A DNA stretch of 64,000 nucleotides from an uncultured Alphaproteobacteria bacterium (GTDB taxonomy: Bacteria > Pseudomonadota > Alphaproteobacteria > HIMB59), in assembly GCA_902599045.1 (NCBI GenBank), contig CACKEA010000002.1, forward strand, positions 124,001 to 188,000. The letters are read 5' to 3'. Both the position numbers and the translations under genes were made by a program. Under the pieces are notes generated by a model. The model searched no databases. It was not told the origin of the DNA and worked only from the letters and a program-made list of their open reading frames with translations. This document shows positions 9,156 to 18,621 of this stretch, piece after piece. Within the stretch, counting starts at the first letter, position 1. Each line of letters begins with the position of its first letter.

Positions 9156-10097
9156 ATGTTTTATTTGGACTTCGAAGAAAAGCTAGAAAAATTTGATATT
9201 GAGATCCAATCTTTAATCAAACTATCAAAAGAGAGTGATATAGATGTTGATGGAAAAATTAATAGTATTGAGAAAAAAAAACAAATTGAGCTTAATAGGA
9301 TTTATTCAAACTTATCTCCTTGGCAAATAGTTAAACTTGCAAGGCACCCTAACAGACCTAAAACAAAAAATTTTATAAATAGTATTTTTACACAATTTAC
9401 TCCACTATATGGAGATAGACTTTATTCAGAGGATAATGCAATTATATCTGGTTTTGCATTTTTAGACAAATTACCTGTAATTATTTTAGGCACTGAAAAA
9501 GGAAATGATATGAATACTAGAATAAAACATAATTTTGGTATGGCTAAACCTGAGGGTTATAGAAAATCTCAAAGAATTATGAAACTAGCATCAAAGTTGA
9601 ATTTACCTTTAATCTGTTTTATTGATACATCTGGTGCTTACCCTGGTAAGGACGCTGAAGAGAGAGGTCAAGCTGAGGCTATAGCTCAATCAATGAAAGT
9701 TGCCTTAAATTGTGAGACTCCCTGTATTTCTGTGGTAATAGGTGAGGGCGGATCTGGAGGAGCAATTGCACTGGCTACGAGCGATATAGTTATCATGCTT
9801 AGTAATTCAATATATTCAGTAATTTCTCCTGAGGGATGCTCGTCTATACTTTGGAAATCATCTGATTTTGCTGAGACGGCATCTAATTCTCTAAAAATAA
9901 CTGCAAAAGATTGTCTTGAATTAAAAATTATTGATCAAATTATTGAGGAACCCGTAGGTGGTGCACACAGGCACCATGAAAAAGTTTCCTCTGATCTAAA
10001 AAAAGCGTTAGTTAAGAGTATTGAAGATCTTAAACTACTAACAAAAGATGAGTTGATAAGAAAAAGAAATAATCGATACTTAAATTATATTGTTTGA
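9156..10097 (+). CDS. accA: acetyl-CoA carboxylase carboxyltransferase subunit alpha
   Basis: About 313 residues. With AccD it transfers the carboxyl group from carboxybiotin to acetyl-CoA to make malonyl-CoA. Diagnostic stretches are PWQIVKLARHPNRP, ISGFAFLDKLPVIILGTEKG, FIDTSGAYPGKDAEERGQAEAIA and GEGGSGGAIALATSD. I chose the ATG at 9156 (MFYLDFEEKL), which fits the family N-terminus, rather than the TTG one codon earlier. It lies 7 bases after xerD and its end overlaps convergent secA by 18 bases. Confidence 0.96.
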   Translation: MFYLDFEEKLEKFDIEIQSLIKLSKESDIDVDGKINSIEKKKQIELNRIYSNLSPWQIVKLARHPNRPKTKNFINSIFTQFTPLYGDRLYSEDNAIISGFAFLDKLPVIILGTEKGNDMNTRIKHNFGMAKPEGYRKSQRIMKLASKLNLPLICFIDTSGAYPGKDAEERGQAEAIAQSMKVALNCETPCISVVIGEGGSGGAIALATSDIVIMLSNSIYSVISPEGCSSILWKSSDFAETASNSLKITAKDCLELKIIDQIIEEPVGGAHRHHEKVSSDLKKALVKSIEDLKLLTKDELIRKRNNRYLNYIV

Positions 10098-12566
10098 GTT
10101 ATTACTACCGTGACATTGTTTATATTTTTTTCCTGATCCACATGGACAAGGGTCATTTCTACCAATCTTTTTATTGATAGGTTCTTTTGTTTCAACTTTT
10201 TCGTTTTCGTTCTTTTTTTCTACTCGTATATTATTTAATACCAATACCATTTGCTTTTGTATCTCATATATTAATTGATTAAATGCTCCTAAGGATGCCT
10301 TGCGAAATTCATTTACAGGGTCTTTACCACCGTAGCCGCTAAGGCTAACAGACATACGAATATTAGTAAGTTCTTGTATATGATTATGCCAATTTTTATC
10401 TAAAATAGAGAGGCTTACTTGTCTTAATATGTAAATATAAGCGTTGGTATGCTTTGCATAGTTTTCATCTTTAATTTTTTTAAATGATGATAAATAGTGC
10501 TCTTTATCATCATTTTTTTGCTCATCAATAAAAGACAATATATCTGAGAAATTCTTTATCTCTTCATTTTCACTTTCTAGTAAATTGGTAATAAACTCAT
10601 CTTCAGTTTCTTGTATAAAATTTATAATATCTTCATTAATGATAGTCTCTCTTTTTGAGTAAATTATATTTCTTTGTTTATCTATTATGTTATCGAATTC
10701 TAATAACTGCTTTCTAATATCAAAGTTATGACCTTCAACTCTTTTTTGAGCACGTTCAATTGATGAAGTCAGCCACTTATGTTCTATTACCTCTCCTTGC
10801 TTAAGCCCTAAAGTTGAAAGCATAGATTGGAGTTTTTCTGATCCAAAAATTCTCATTAGGTCGTCTTCCAAAGAAACAAAAAATATACTTTCCCCAGGGT
10901 CTCCTTGTCTGCCTGATCTTCCTCTTAATTGATTATCTATTCTTCTACTTTCATGTCTTTCAGTTCCTAAAATACACAATCCACCTAAATCAATAACTTT
11001 TTGATAATCACTCTCATTATAATTTTTATCAATATCTGGGTTTCCGCCTAATTTTATATCAGTACCTCTTCCTGCCATATTAGTCGCTACTGTTACTTGA
11101 AATGGTTTACCTGCTAGGGCAATAATTTCAGCCTCATTTTCATGATTTTTTGCATTTAGAACATTATGAGGAACTTTGTTAGTTTTTAAAATATCTGAAA
11201 TATAATTAGATTTTTCAATTGAGGTTGTTCCTACTAAGATTGGTTGACCTTTTTCATACTTCTCTTTTACTAAATCTAGTACTGCTTTATATTTTTCATC
11301 AGGGGTTTTATAAATTTGGTCATTTTGATCAATTCTGATCATTGGTTTATGAGTAGGAATTTCAATTACGCTTAAACCATATATTTCTAAAAACTCTTCT
11401 GACTCAGTCAGAGCAGTTCCAGTCATTCCAGATATTTTTTGATATTTTTTAAAATAATTTTGAAAGGTAATGCTAGCAAGAGTAATACTTTCCTCCTGTA
11501 TCTTAAGGTTTTCTTTGGCTTCTAAAGATTGATGAAGACCTTCACCGAATCTTCGTCCCTCTGATAATCTTCCAGAAAACTCATCAATAACGATAATTTG
11601 TCCATTTTTGACAACATAATCTTTATCTTTTTCATATATAAACCTAGCTTTTAATGACTGATTTATAATTTGATAGGCCTCTAAATTTTCATTATCAAAT
11701 AAACTATTCCCTTTCAAAAAATTTATTTTTTTTAAATTAAATTCTATTTTCTTAATACCGCTATCTATGAGTAAAACATTTTTTCTTTCTTCATTTATCT
11801 CCACATCATCTTTTGAGAGATCTTGGGTAATTTCATAGCATAATTTAAATAGCTGTATGGGAGTTTTAACAGGTCCTGATATACCTAGAGGCGATCTAGA
11901 CTCATCGATTAATACAGAGTCAGCTTCATCAATTAAAGCTATATGATGACCTTTTTGCATTTTTGGTTGGTTGATACCTCTCAGGTTATCCCGAAGGTAA
12001 TCAAAACAAAATTCATTATTGTTTCCATAAACTATATGAGATTGATAGCTTTTAACTTTTTCTTCAACCGTCTGGCTGTTCTGAATATATGAACAACGAA
12101 TATTTAAATATTCAAAAATTGGCCCCATCCAAAGACAGTCTCTTTGGGCCAAGTAATCATTGACAGTAATTAAGTGAACTTTTTTATCTAAAACAAAATT
12201 TAATACCATAGGAATAGTAGCAACGAGCGTTTTACCTTCTCCTGTTTTCATTTCAGCAACAAATCCATGATAAAGGGCAATACCACCAATGATCTGGGAG
12301 TCGTAGTGTCTGAGTTTAATCGTTCGTTGAGAGACCTCTCTAACTAAAGCACAGATAAAACTTATATCCTTATCAGAAAGTTCAGTCACTTTATTAGAAA
12401 TATAATCCTGTTTTAATTCCTCAATTTGAGTAATCATTTCTTCTTTTGTTAAATTTGAAATTTGCTCTTCAAGTTGATTTACTTGATGTAAATATTTATT
12501 TGAAACTTCTTTTATTAAATTTGTATTTTTTTTTGATGAAAAAAAGTTATTAATTTTTTGAAACAT
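10080..12566 (-). CDS. secA: preprotein translocase ATPase SecA
   Basis: 828 residues, slightly shorter than the usual 850-900. It is the ATPase motor that pushes preproteins through SecYEG. Walker A MKTGEGKT (106-113), the DEAD-like LIDEADSVLIDE, GRGTDIKLGG and the helicase motif QLRGRSGRQGDPG are all present. The extreme C-terminus keeps the zinc-binding SEC-C tail (GRNDPCPCGSGKKYKQCHG) that contacts SecB and ribosomes. It is a single gene facing away from the methyltransferase-like gene behind it (26-base gap, same strand). Confidence 0.97.
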   Translation of the reverse strand: MFQKINNFFSSKKNTNLIKEVSNKYLHQVNQLEEQISNLTKEEMITQIEELKQDYISNKVTELSDKDISFICALVREVSQRTIKLRHYDSQIIGGIALYHGFVAEMKTGEGKTLVATIPMVLNFVLDKKVHLITVNDYLAQRDCLWMGPIFEYLNIRCSYIQNSQTVEEKVKSYQSHIVYGNNNEFCFDYLRDNLRGINQPKMQKGHHIALIDEADSVLIDESRSPLGISGPVKTPIQLFKLCYEITQDLSKDDVEINEERKNVLLIDSGIKKIEFNLKKINFLKGNSLFDNENLEAYQIINQSLKARFIYEKDKDYVVKNGQIIVIDEFSGRLSEGRRFGEGLHQSLEAKENLKIQEESITLASITFQNYFKKYQKISGMTGTALTESEEFLEIYGLSVIEIPTHKPMIRIDQNDQIYKTPDEKYKAVLDLVKEKYEKGQPILVGTTSIEKSNYISDILKTNKVPHNVLNAKNHENEAEIIALAGKPFQVTVATNMAGRGTDIKLGGNPDIDKNYNESDYQKVIDLGGLCILGTERHESRRIDNQLRGRSGRQGDPGESIFFVSLEDDLMRIFGSEKLQSMLSTLGLKQGEVIEHKWLTSSIERAQKRVEGHNFDIRKQLLEFDNIIDKQRNIIYSKRETIINEDIINFIQETEDEFITNLLESENEEIKNFSDILSFIDEQKNDDKEHYLSSFKKIKDENYAKHTNAYIYILRQVSLSILDKNWHNHIQELTNIRMSVSLSGYGGKDPVNEFRKASLGAFNQLIYEIQKQMVLVLNNIRVEKKNENEKVETKEPINKKIGRNDPCPCGSGKKYKQCHGSNNSNNII

Positions 12567-12592
12567 TAGCTAACCAATATACTAAATTAATT

Positions 12593-13300
12593 TTATTTCC
12601 ATGATGTAAATGTAGCAATCTCTATTTCAAGAGGAATATATTTATGTTTTTCGACTAGTTTTGAAAATATTTTATTTGTTAAACTTAAAAAATCTTTTTT
12701 AAATTTATATTTTTCATTAAAATAATTAGAAATCCCAAATTTTTTGAAATCACTTCTCAGTTTATTTAAAGAACTATAGTTAATTTCTAGATTATCTATC
12801 CCAACAACTACATCTTGAAATTTATTTTTATTCATGTCATCTATCAATTCCGAAGTCTCTAAAAATGGGCCAAACCTTCTATAAGCTCCTCCATGAATTT
12901 TTTCATCAATTTCTAAGAAGATATTTTGAAGAGTTCTCATTGAATTGTTAGTGATGACATTGAAGCAAAATAAACTGTTATCATTTAATTTAGATAAGAT
13001 CTTAGTAAAAACATTTGTGCTATTTATAAATAATGGTATTTGTAATGAAAAATTAGATATAACAGCATCAAATTTACCCTCAACTAAACTAATATTATTT
13101 ATATCTGTAATTTCTGAATTATTATGATTAATGAAATCTAAAATAATGTCCTCATCAAGAATTAAATAATTATCTAACTTCTTAGATATAAATTTAAATT
13201 TATTTGCTATTAAATCTGACCCATTTTTTGTTAGTAAATTAGATTTATCGAAATGAGCCTCTCTTCTCATGTTCTTCTTTTTTAAATTAAATTCGTTCAT
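12593..13300 (-). CDS. degenerate NDUFAF5/BioC-like methyltransferase homologue
   Basis: 235 residues. The central and C-terminal parts match the alphaproteobacterial NDUFAF5-like family: FDAVISNFSLQIPLFIN, IHGGAYRRFGPFLETSELIDDM, then LEINYSSLNKLRSDFKKFGISNYF and a final FTSWK. The N-terminal Rossmann part that should bind S-adenosylmethionine (D/E-x-GxGxG) is missing: the sequence runs through LDNYLILDEDIILDFINHNN with no glycine loop and is about 50 residues shorter than expected. It may be a non-methyltransferase scaffold. Human NDUFAF5 hydroxylates an arginine of a complex I subunit, so a complex I assembly role is a reasonable but unproven guess. Confidence 0.7.
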   Translation of the reverse strand: MNEFNLKKKNMRREAHFDKSNLLTKNGSDLIANKFKFISKKLDNYLILDEDIILDFINHNNSEITDINNISLVEGKFDAVISNFSLQIPLFINSTNVFTKILSKLNDNSLFCFNVITNNSMRTLQNIFLEIDEKIHGGAYRRFGPFLETSELIDDMNKNKFQDVVVGIDNLEINYSSLNKLRSDFKKFGISNYFNEKYKFKKDFLSLTNKIFSKLVEKHKYIPLEIEIATFTSWK

Positions 13301-13321
13301 AATATGTTAAAGTAACGTAAC

Positions 13322-13630
13322 ATGATATCGAGATTTAATTTAGATCAAAAAAGATTATCCTTTTACGAAAATCCTGAAATATTTCATAAGGAATTTGCTG
13401 ATATAGTTTCTTCTAATAACGAAAATGAATTAATTTATTCTGCTGAAGAGCCTATAGTAGTCCTCAATAAAGATAAGACCTTAAAGTTAACTCTAATAAA
13501 AGAGGATAAACAGTTAGATTATATTTTATTTTCTAATCATAGCATTTCAATTTTACCCCAAGAAAAAATAAAAATTCATAAAGCGATTAAGGATGTTTCA
13601 AGCTTTACTATTTATAAATTAAATACTTGA
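13322..13630 (+). CDS. hypothetical protein, 102 residues
   Basis: No family recognised. The product is a soluble, charged protein with no signal peptide, membrane segment or cysteine. The segment EPIVVLNKDKTLKLTLIKEDKQLDYILFSNHSISILPQEKIKIHK looks like a run of beta strands. It is probably real: it has an ATG, directly precedes the nitrilase (stop ends the base before the next ATG), and shares a divergent 21-base region with the methyltransferase-like gene. In many alphaproteobacteria comF and a glutaredoxin gene occupy this place; this protein has neither a CPxC nor a PRTase motif. Confidence 0.6.
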   Translation: MISRFNLDQKRLSFYENPEIFHKEFADIVSSNNENELIYSAEEPIVVLNKDKTLKLTLIKEDKQLDYILFSNHSISILPQEKIKIHKAIKDVSSFTIYKLNT

Positions 13631-14419
13631 ATGAAGGTTGCTCTAATTCAGATCACTGTTGGTTCAAATTTTGAAGAAAATTTTGAAAAATCAAAAAAAT
13701 TTCTCAATGATAGTTTGGCCTTAAATCCAGATTTTATTTTACTCCCAGAGTGTTTTCTTTTTTTATCAAATAAATCCAAAATTTCGCTTGATATGCATCA
13801 TTTCTCTATTGAATATTTCAAAGAGTTTTCAAAGATTAATAAGCTTCATTTATTATTGGGATCACTCCCTATAACTGAAAATGATAAACTATATAATCGA
13901 TCTATTTTGATTAACCCTGAAGGCAATATAGTGTCTATTTATGATAAAATTCATATGTTTGATATAATTTTAAAAAATGGTGAAAGTTATAAGGAGAGTG
14001 ATTTTTATACATCTGGTAGTGAATTGAAAATGACAACAGTATTAGGTCAATCAATTGGTCATTCTATTTGTTACGATTTAAGATATCCGAAATTGTATAG
14101 AGCCTTAGCTAAAAAGGGAGCAGGAATTATTGTAATCCCATCTGCTTTTACATATACAACAGGAAAAGCTCATTGGCATTCTCTAATTAAGGCAAGAGCA
14201 ATAGAGAATGGCGTTTTTATATTAGCCCCTAATCAATGGGGGGTAAACAATGAGAATAGATCAACTTATGGACATAGCTTAATCGTAGATCCTTGGGGAG
14301 AAATTTTAGCTGAGGCTGATGACAGTGAGATGATCATAACATCCGAACTTCACTTAAATAAAGTTCAAGAGTGTCAGAATGCGATACCAGTCTTAAATCA
14401 TGATAGAAATTTTGACTAA
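13631..14419 (+). CDS. carbon-nitrogen hydrolase (nitrilase superfamily, Nit/omega-amidase type)
   Basis: 262 residues. The Glu-Lys-Cys triad is visible as E40 (ILLPECFLF), K106 (YDKIHMFDI) and C147 (GHSICYDLRYPKLYRAL), followed by VIPSAFTYTTGKAHWHSLIKARAIEN. This pattern is typical of the Nit1/Nit2 branch, whose members remove deaminated glutathione or act as omega-amidases. Exact substrate cannot be read from sequence. It starts immediately after the 102-residue gene and precedes DUF1178, an order common in alphaproteobacteria. Confidence 0.88.
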   Translation: MKVALIQITVGSNFEENFEKSKKFLNDSLALNPDFILLPECFLFLSNKSKISLDMHHFSIEYFKEFSKINKLHLLLGSLPITENDKLYNRSILINPEGNIVSIYDKIHMFDIILKNGESYKESDFYTSGSELKMTTVLGQSIGHSICYDLRYPKLYRALAKKGAGIIVIPSAFTYTTGKAHWHSLIKARAIENGVFILAPNQWGVNNENRSTYGHSLIVDPWGEILAEADDSEMIITSELHLNKVQECQNAIPVLNHDRNFD

Positions 14420-14459
14420 TAATATTGAAAATCTTAATTGATTGACTAAATAAAAAAGT

Positions 14460-14894
14460 ATGATTAAATTTGATTTAGTTTGTGAAAATGGACATATTTT
14501 TGAAGCTAGTTTTGATGACTCAGCGTCATTCGAAAAACAAAGAAAAAAAAATCAAATTGAATGTCCTTTCTGTAATTCATCAAAAATATCAAAATCAGTC
14601 ATGGCACCAAATGTAGCTAATAAGTCAACAAGCTCGTCAAAAATAAATCGTAAAAAAAATAAGTTATTTTCAAATTATAATAAGCAATTAAATAAAATTA
14701 AATCTGAGATTGAAAAAAATTTTACATATGTTGGAAAAAAATTTCCAGAGGAAGCAAGAAAAATTCATTATGGAGAAACTAAAGATAAGCCTATTTATGG
14801 TGAAGCAACTGATAAAGAGAGTCAAGAACTAGTTGAGGAAGGTATACAACTAATTAAACTTCCTTTTAATCAAAAAGAAAAAAAGAAAAATTAA
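14460..14894 (+). CDS. DUF1178 family protein
   Basis: 144 residues. The N-terminus matches DUF1178: IKFDLVCENGHIFEASFDDSASFEKQ, then CPFCNSSKISKSVMAPNVA. Cys9, His13 and the CPFC pair probably make a small zinc ribbon. The rest is Lys-rich with a conserved-looking VGKKFPEEARKIHYGE segment. Function unknown; linkage to the nitrilase upstream is standard in alphaproteobacteria. It ends convergently on ubiG with a 4-base overlap. Confidence 0.88.
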   Translation: MIKFDLVCENGHIFEASFDDSASFEKQRKKNQIECPFCNSSKISKSVMAPNVANKSTSSSKINRKKNKLFSNYNKQLNKIKSEIEKNFTYVGKKFPEEARKIHYGETKDKPIYGEATDKESQELVEEGIQLIKLPFNQKEKKKN

Positions 14895-15547
14895 TACTTT
14901 AAAGCACCAATATAATTTATTAAATCAACCTTTCCTAATTTAAAGGACTTAATAATTGGATTATATTGCAGACCCTCTATGTTTAATAAACTTAACTTAT
15001 ATTTTTGACTAAGGGTCTGTAACTGAGTTGGTGATAAAAAAAGATCGTATTCATGAGTTTTTTTGGGAAGTAACTTCAAAATATTTTCAGCAATATCTAT
15101 TGCTAAATATTTAGATAATAAATTCTTATTAAGTGTTGATACAAAAATTAAAGCATTTTTATTTAGTATTTTAATAAGACTTTCAAAGAGTTTATGCTTA
15201 TCTCCCTCTTCTAAATGTTCTAAAAATTCAAATAAAAAAATAATATCAAATTTTTTTTTACAATTTTTTAAAAAAGTATTTGCATCCAAGTTATAGAGAT
15301 TAAAGTTTTTTTTATTTTTTAATTTGAAATTTTTTTCTATATCAATACCAGTGCATTGAGCTCCCATTTCGAAATAATTATTTAAGAACTCACCTGTACC
15401 ACATCCAAGATCTAAAACTTGTTTATTTTGGAAAAAATTATAAATATCCTGATCTGTATGATCCCTTAATATTTTGGACATATACTGATGCCTTACAGCC
15501 ATCATTTGCTCCAAAGGTTCGTAATATTCTTTATTATATTTAGCCAT
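14891..15547 (-). CDS. ubiG: ubiquinone biosynthesis O-methyltransferase UbiG (probable)
   Basis: 218 residues, a little shorter than typical UbiG (about 240). A complete SAM-binding motif VLDLGCGTGEFL (about 46-57) is followed by FDIIFLFEFLEHL and the UbiG-like YLAIDIAENILKLLPKKTHEYDLFLSPTQL. UbiG carries out both O-methylations in ubiquinone synthesis. The N-terminus is shorter than usual and lacks the LNPVRL box, so a related methyltransferase remains possible. Its position between DUF1178 and lysC matches other alphaproteobacteria. Confidence 0.75.
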   Translation of the reverse strand: MAKYNKEYYEPLEQMMAVRHQYMSKILRDHTDQDIYNFFQNKQVLDLGCGTGEFLNNYFEMGAQCTGIDIEKNFKLKNKKNFNLYNLDANTFLKNCKKKFDIIFLFEFLEHLEEGDKHKLFESLIKILNKNALIFVSTLNKNLLSKYLAIDIAENILKLLPKKTHEYDLFLSPTQLQTLSQKYKLSLLNIEGLQYNPIIKSFKLGKVDLINYIGALKY

Positions 15548-15551
15548 GTTC

Positions 15552-15579
15552 TTTACATCATAAATGTTAAATGTATATT
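15552..15579 (+). promoter_or_regulatory. lysC promoter
   Basis: TTTACA (15552-15557), 16-base spacer, TATATT (15574-15579). Only 10 bases separate the -10 box from the lysC ATG, so the predicted transcript starts 3-4 bases before the start codon and no ribosome-binding site fits. The same layout is seen at 25325 and 56267. Confidence 0.5.
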
Positions 15580-15589
15580 ACCGTAATTC

Positions 15590-16804
15590 ATGAAAATTAA
15601 AGTTTTAAAATTTGGCGGCACATCAGTCGGAAGCGTTGAGGCTATAAAAAGATCAGCAAATATTATTTGTGATTGGTCAAAAAAGTCAAAAGTTATAGTT
15701 GTGCTATCTGCAATGTCTGGTGAGACTGATCGTCTTATCAATTTAACTAAATCTTTTTCAAAATCCCCAAATCCTGTTGACTTTGATAACGCCATTTCCA
15801 CAGGAGAAAATCTTTCTTGCGCTTTAATGTCTATTTATCTTAATAATCAAAAGACTAAATCTAAATCTCTTCATAGTTGGCAAATACCTATAATGACCTC
15901 TTCAGAGCATATGAAGTCAAGAATTTTGTCCATTAACAAAAAATTTTTATTAAATGAATTAGAGAATTTAGATGTTTTAGTAGTACCTGGGTTTCAAGGT
16001 ATAAATGAGAGGAGAGAAATAACTACTTTAGGCAGAGGTGGCTCTGATACTAGTGCTGTCGCAGTAGCTGCAGCTATGGACGCTGAGTGTATTATTTATA
16101 CCGATGTGGAGGGTGTTTTCACTACTGATCCAAACATAGTGCCTAACGCAAAAAAAATAAATAAAATTTCATATGAAGAAATGCTTGAATTAGCCTCTCA
16201 AGGGGCTAAGGTCCTTCAAACTCGTTCTGTCGAATTAGCTATGAGAAAAAATACTAAATTAAGTGTTAGGTCATCTTTAAAAACAAAAAAAATTGGCACA
16301 ATCATAACTGATGAGAAAAGTGTTTTAGAGAAAAATACTGTTAGCGGAATAGCTTATACTAAAGACGAAGCGAAGATTACTCTCTCGAGAGTTTTAGACA
16401 AACCTGGTGTTTCTTCTAAGATCTTTGGACCTTTAGCCAAAGGAAATATAAATGTGGATATGATACTTCAAAATATTTCCCAAGATGGTAAGTTTGCAAA
16501 CTTATCTTTTACACTTCCAAGAGCGGATCTAGAAAAAGCATTAAAAATATTAAAAAAAGAGAAATCCAAAATAGGATACAAAAAGATTATTTCTTCTAAT
16601 AATATTTCAAAAATTTCAGTAGTTGGAGTAGGGATGAGATCCCATGCTGGAGTAGCCCAGACCTTATTTGATACTCTAGGAAAAAATAAAATAAATATTC
16701 AAGTTATTACTACTTCTGAAATCAAGATAAGTATTTTAATAGATGAAGAACATACTGACTTGGCTGTACAAAAGTTACATCAAGCCTTTAAACTACACAA
16801 ATAA
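15590..16804 (+). CDS. lysC: aspartate kinase
   Basis: 404 residues. Phosphorylates aspartate, the first step to lysine, meso-diaminopimelate, threonine and methionine. The N-terminus VLKFGGTSVGSVEAI, the central TTLGRGGSDTSAVAVAAAM and YTDVEGVFTTDPN are family signatures. Two C-terminal ACT domains (about 265-404) include LDKPGVSSKIFGPLAKGNINVDMI and VGVGMRSHAGVAQTLFDTLGKNKIN, which usually mediate feedback inhibition by lysine or threonine. It is the first gene of a long run reaching DUF4167. Confidence 0.96.
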   Translation: MKIKVLKFGGTSVGSVEAIKRSANIICDWSKKSKVIVVLSAMSGETDRLINLTKSFSKSPNPVDFDNAISTGENLSCALMSIYLNNQKTKSKSLHSWQIPIMTSSEHMKSRILSINKKFLLNELENLDVLVVPGFQGINERREITTLGRGGSDTSAVAVAAAMDAECIIYTDVEGVFTTDPNIVPNAKKINKISYEEMLELASQGAKVLQTRSVELAMRKNTKLSVRSSLKTKKIGTIITDEKSVLEKNTVSGIAYTKDEAKITLSRVLDKPGVSSKIFGPLAKGNINVDMILQNISQDGKFANLSFTLPRADLEKALKILKKEKSKIGYKKIISSNNISKISVVGVGMRSHAGVAQTLFDTLGKNKINIQVITTSEIKISILIDEEHTDLAVQKLHQAFKLHK

Positions 16805-16810
16805 GAATTT

Positions 16811-17530
16811 TTGAAGAATTTAATTTCAATCAAAGAGGCAAGAGAAAAAAAAGGATTATCTATAAATGATTTATCCAAAGCTTTAAAATTAGACCCTGAA
16901 ATAATCCGCTTGCTAGAGGAAAATTTACAGTTACCTGATAAATTTAAAGCTTACCAATCAACATATAAAAAATCTATATACAGATACTTAGGTTATGAGG
17001 TTAAATACAAAAACTCTATTAGTGATATTCCTATTAATTACACAAGACTTTCAATAGTTTACTTCTTGTTACTGCTTGTTTTTACAGTATTAGTTTTACT
17101 ATCATTTAATATTTATAATAAATTTAATAATCAAATTTCAATTAGAAATATTGATAAAGACCAAGTTTATATGGATGTTTTAAATTTATCCTCTCAGTAT
17201 GACTTAAATGAATTAAGTCATGATGAATTTATAAATAATCTTACTTTATCAAGTAGGGTAAATTACTCTCAAAAAATATCAATTTTTTCAAAATCTAATA
17301 AGACTATTTATTATAAGATTCAAAATAAAAATAGAAAAACCATACAATTTGGCGAGATATTTCAATCAAGTGAACTTAATCTTGATTTAGACAATGATTT
17401 TTTGATTGATTTATCTAATATAAATAATGTCGAAAAGATAATATACAGAGGTATAGAAATTAAAGTTAGTGAGGGATTAAATTCTTATTTATTAAACTTT
17501 AATATTAAAGATTTAGAAGCTCTATTATGA
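16811..17530 (+). CDS. RodZ-like membrane protein with N-terminal HTH
   Basis: 239 residues beginning at TTG; an ATG later would remove the HTH. Residues about 5-60 form a RodZ-type helix-turn-helix ([21 protein letters not shown], then [17 protein letters not shown]). One transmembrane helix follows (about 80-100) and then a periplasmic domain of about 140 residues. In other bacteria RodZ links MreB to the membrane and the cell-wall machinery. A RodZ-like gene directly before ispG is typical of alphaproteobacteria. The periplasmic part is too divergent to compare. It overlaps ispG by 4 bases. Confidence 0.78.
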   Translation: MKNLISIKEAREKKGLSINDLSKALKLDPEIIRLLEENLQLPDKFKAYQSTYKKSIYRYLGYEVKYKNSISDIPINYTRLSIVYFLLLLVFTVLVLLSFNIYNKFNNQISIRNIDKDQVYMDVLNLSSQYDLNELSHDEFINNLTLSSRVNYSQKISIFSKSNKTIYYKIQNKNRKTIQFGEIFQSSELNLDLDNDFLIDLSNINNVEKIIYRGIEIKVSEGLNSYLLNFNIKDLEALL

Positions 17531-18621
17531 AATATTCCCACTCAATAAAGAGAAAAAAAACAAAAAAAATTCAAATTGGGAATATTTACGTTGGGGGAGA
17601 CTCGCCAATTACAGTTCAAACAATGACAAATACTCTTACACATGACATTGATGCAACGCTCGAGCAGATATCACAAATCGAACAAGAAGGATGTGACATA
17701 GTTAGAGTTTCAGTTCCTGATGAAAAATCATCACAAGCATTAAAAAAAATAATTCCAGAAATAAATATTCCTTTAGTAGCTGATATACACTTTCATTATA
17801 AAAGAGCACTTGAGGCAGCAGAAAATGGAGCACATTGTTTACGAATAAATCCTGGTAACATTGGCTCTAAAGATAAGGTAAGAGAGGTCGTTGAGGCCGC
17901 TAAACAGAATAAAATACCTATTAGAATAGGTGTTAATGCTGGAAGCTTAGAAAAAACAATTTTAGAAAAATATAAAAGCCCAACCGCTGAAGCTTTATTT
18001 GAAAGTGCTAAATTAAATATTAAACTATTAGAGGATCTTAATTTTGATAATTTCAAAATAAGTGTTAAAGCCTCAAATGTTTTCACTGCTGTAGAGTCTT
18101 ATAGAATGTTATCTAATTTTTGTGAATATCCCCTTCATTTAGGTATTACTGAGGCTGGAAGTTATTTTAGTGGTTCTATTAAGTCATCTATTGGTCTTGG
18201 GTTACTCCTTTATGATGGTATCGGTGATACTGTGAGAGTCTCACTTTCTGATCATCCAACACAAGAAGTTAAGGTGGGATTTGAAATGTTAAAATCATTA
18301 AATTTAAGAGACTATGGTGTTACCATAATATCATGCCCGTCCTGTGCTAGACAGCAGTTTGATGTGATTGAGACAGTTAAGAGCGTTGAAAAAAAACTTT
18401 CTCATATTAAAAAACCTATTACAGTTTCTATTATCGGATGTGTTGTTAACGGACCTGGAGAGGCCACCATGACAAACATAGGTATTACAGGGGGTGGTAA
18501 TAATACTCATATGGTCTACGTGGATGGTGAAAAAAGTCATCGAATTCAAAATGAAGATTTAGTTGAATACTTGGTTGAAACTATCGAAGATAAAGTTGAA
18601 CAGATACATCATTTAAAATGA
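17527..18621 (+). CDS. ispG: 4-hydroxy-3-methylbut-2-enyl diphosphate synthase
   Basis: 364 residues. Catalyses the penultimate step of the MEP isoprenoid pathway. The N-terminal TIM barrel has [22 protein letters not shown] and [30 protein letters not shown]. The 4Fe-4S ligands are C270, C273 ([12 protein letters not shown]) and C305 ([11 protein letters not shown]). ATGA overlaps with the genes on both sides imply coupled translation with RodZ-like and hisS. Confidence 0.97.
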   Translation: MKYSHSIKRKKTKKIQIGNIYVGGDSPITVQTMTNTLTHDIDATLEQISQIEQEGCDIVRVSVPDEKSSQALKKIIPEINIPLVADIHFHYKRALEAAENGAHCLRINPGNIGSKDKVREVVEAAKQNKIPIRIGVNAGSLEKTILEKYKSPTAEALFESAKLNIKLLEDLNFDNFKISVKASNVFTAVESYRMLSNFCEYPLHLGITEAGSYFSGSIKSSIGLGLLLYDGIGDTVRVSLSDHPTQEVKVGFEMLKSLNLRDYGVTIISCPSCARQQFDVIETVKSVEKKLSHIKKPITVSIIGCVVNGPGEATMTNIGITGGGNNTHMVYVDGEKSHRIQNEDLVEYLVETIEDKVEQIHHLK

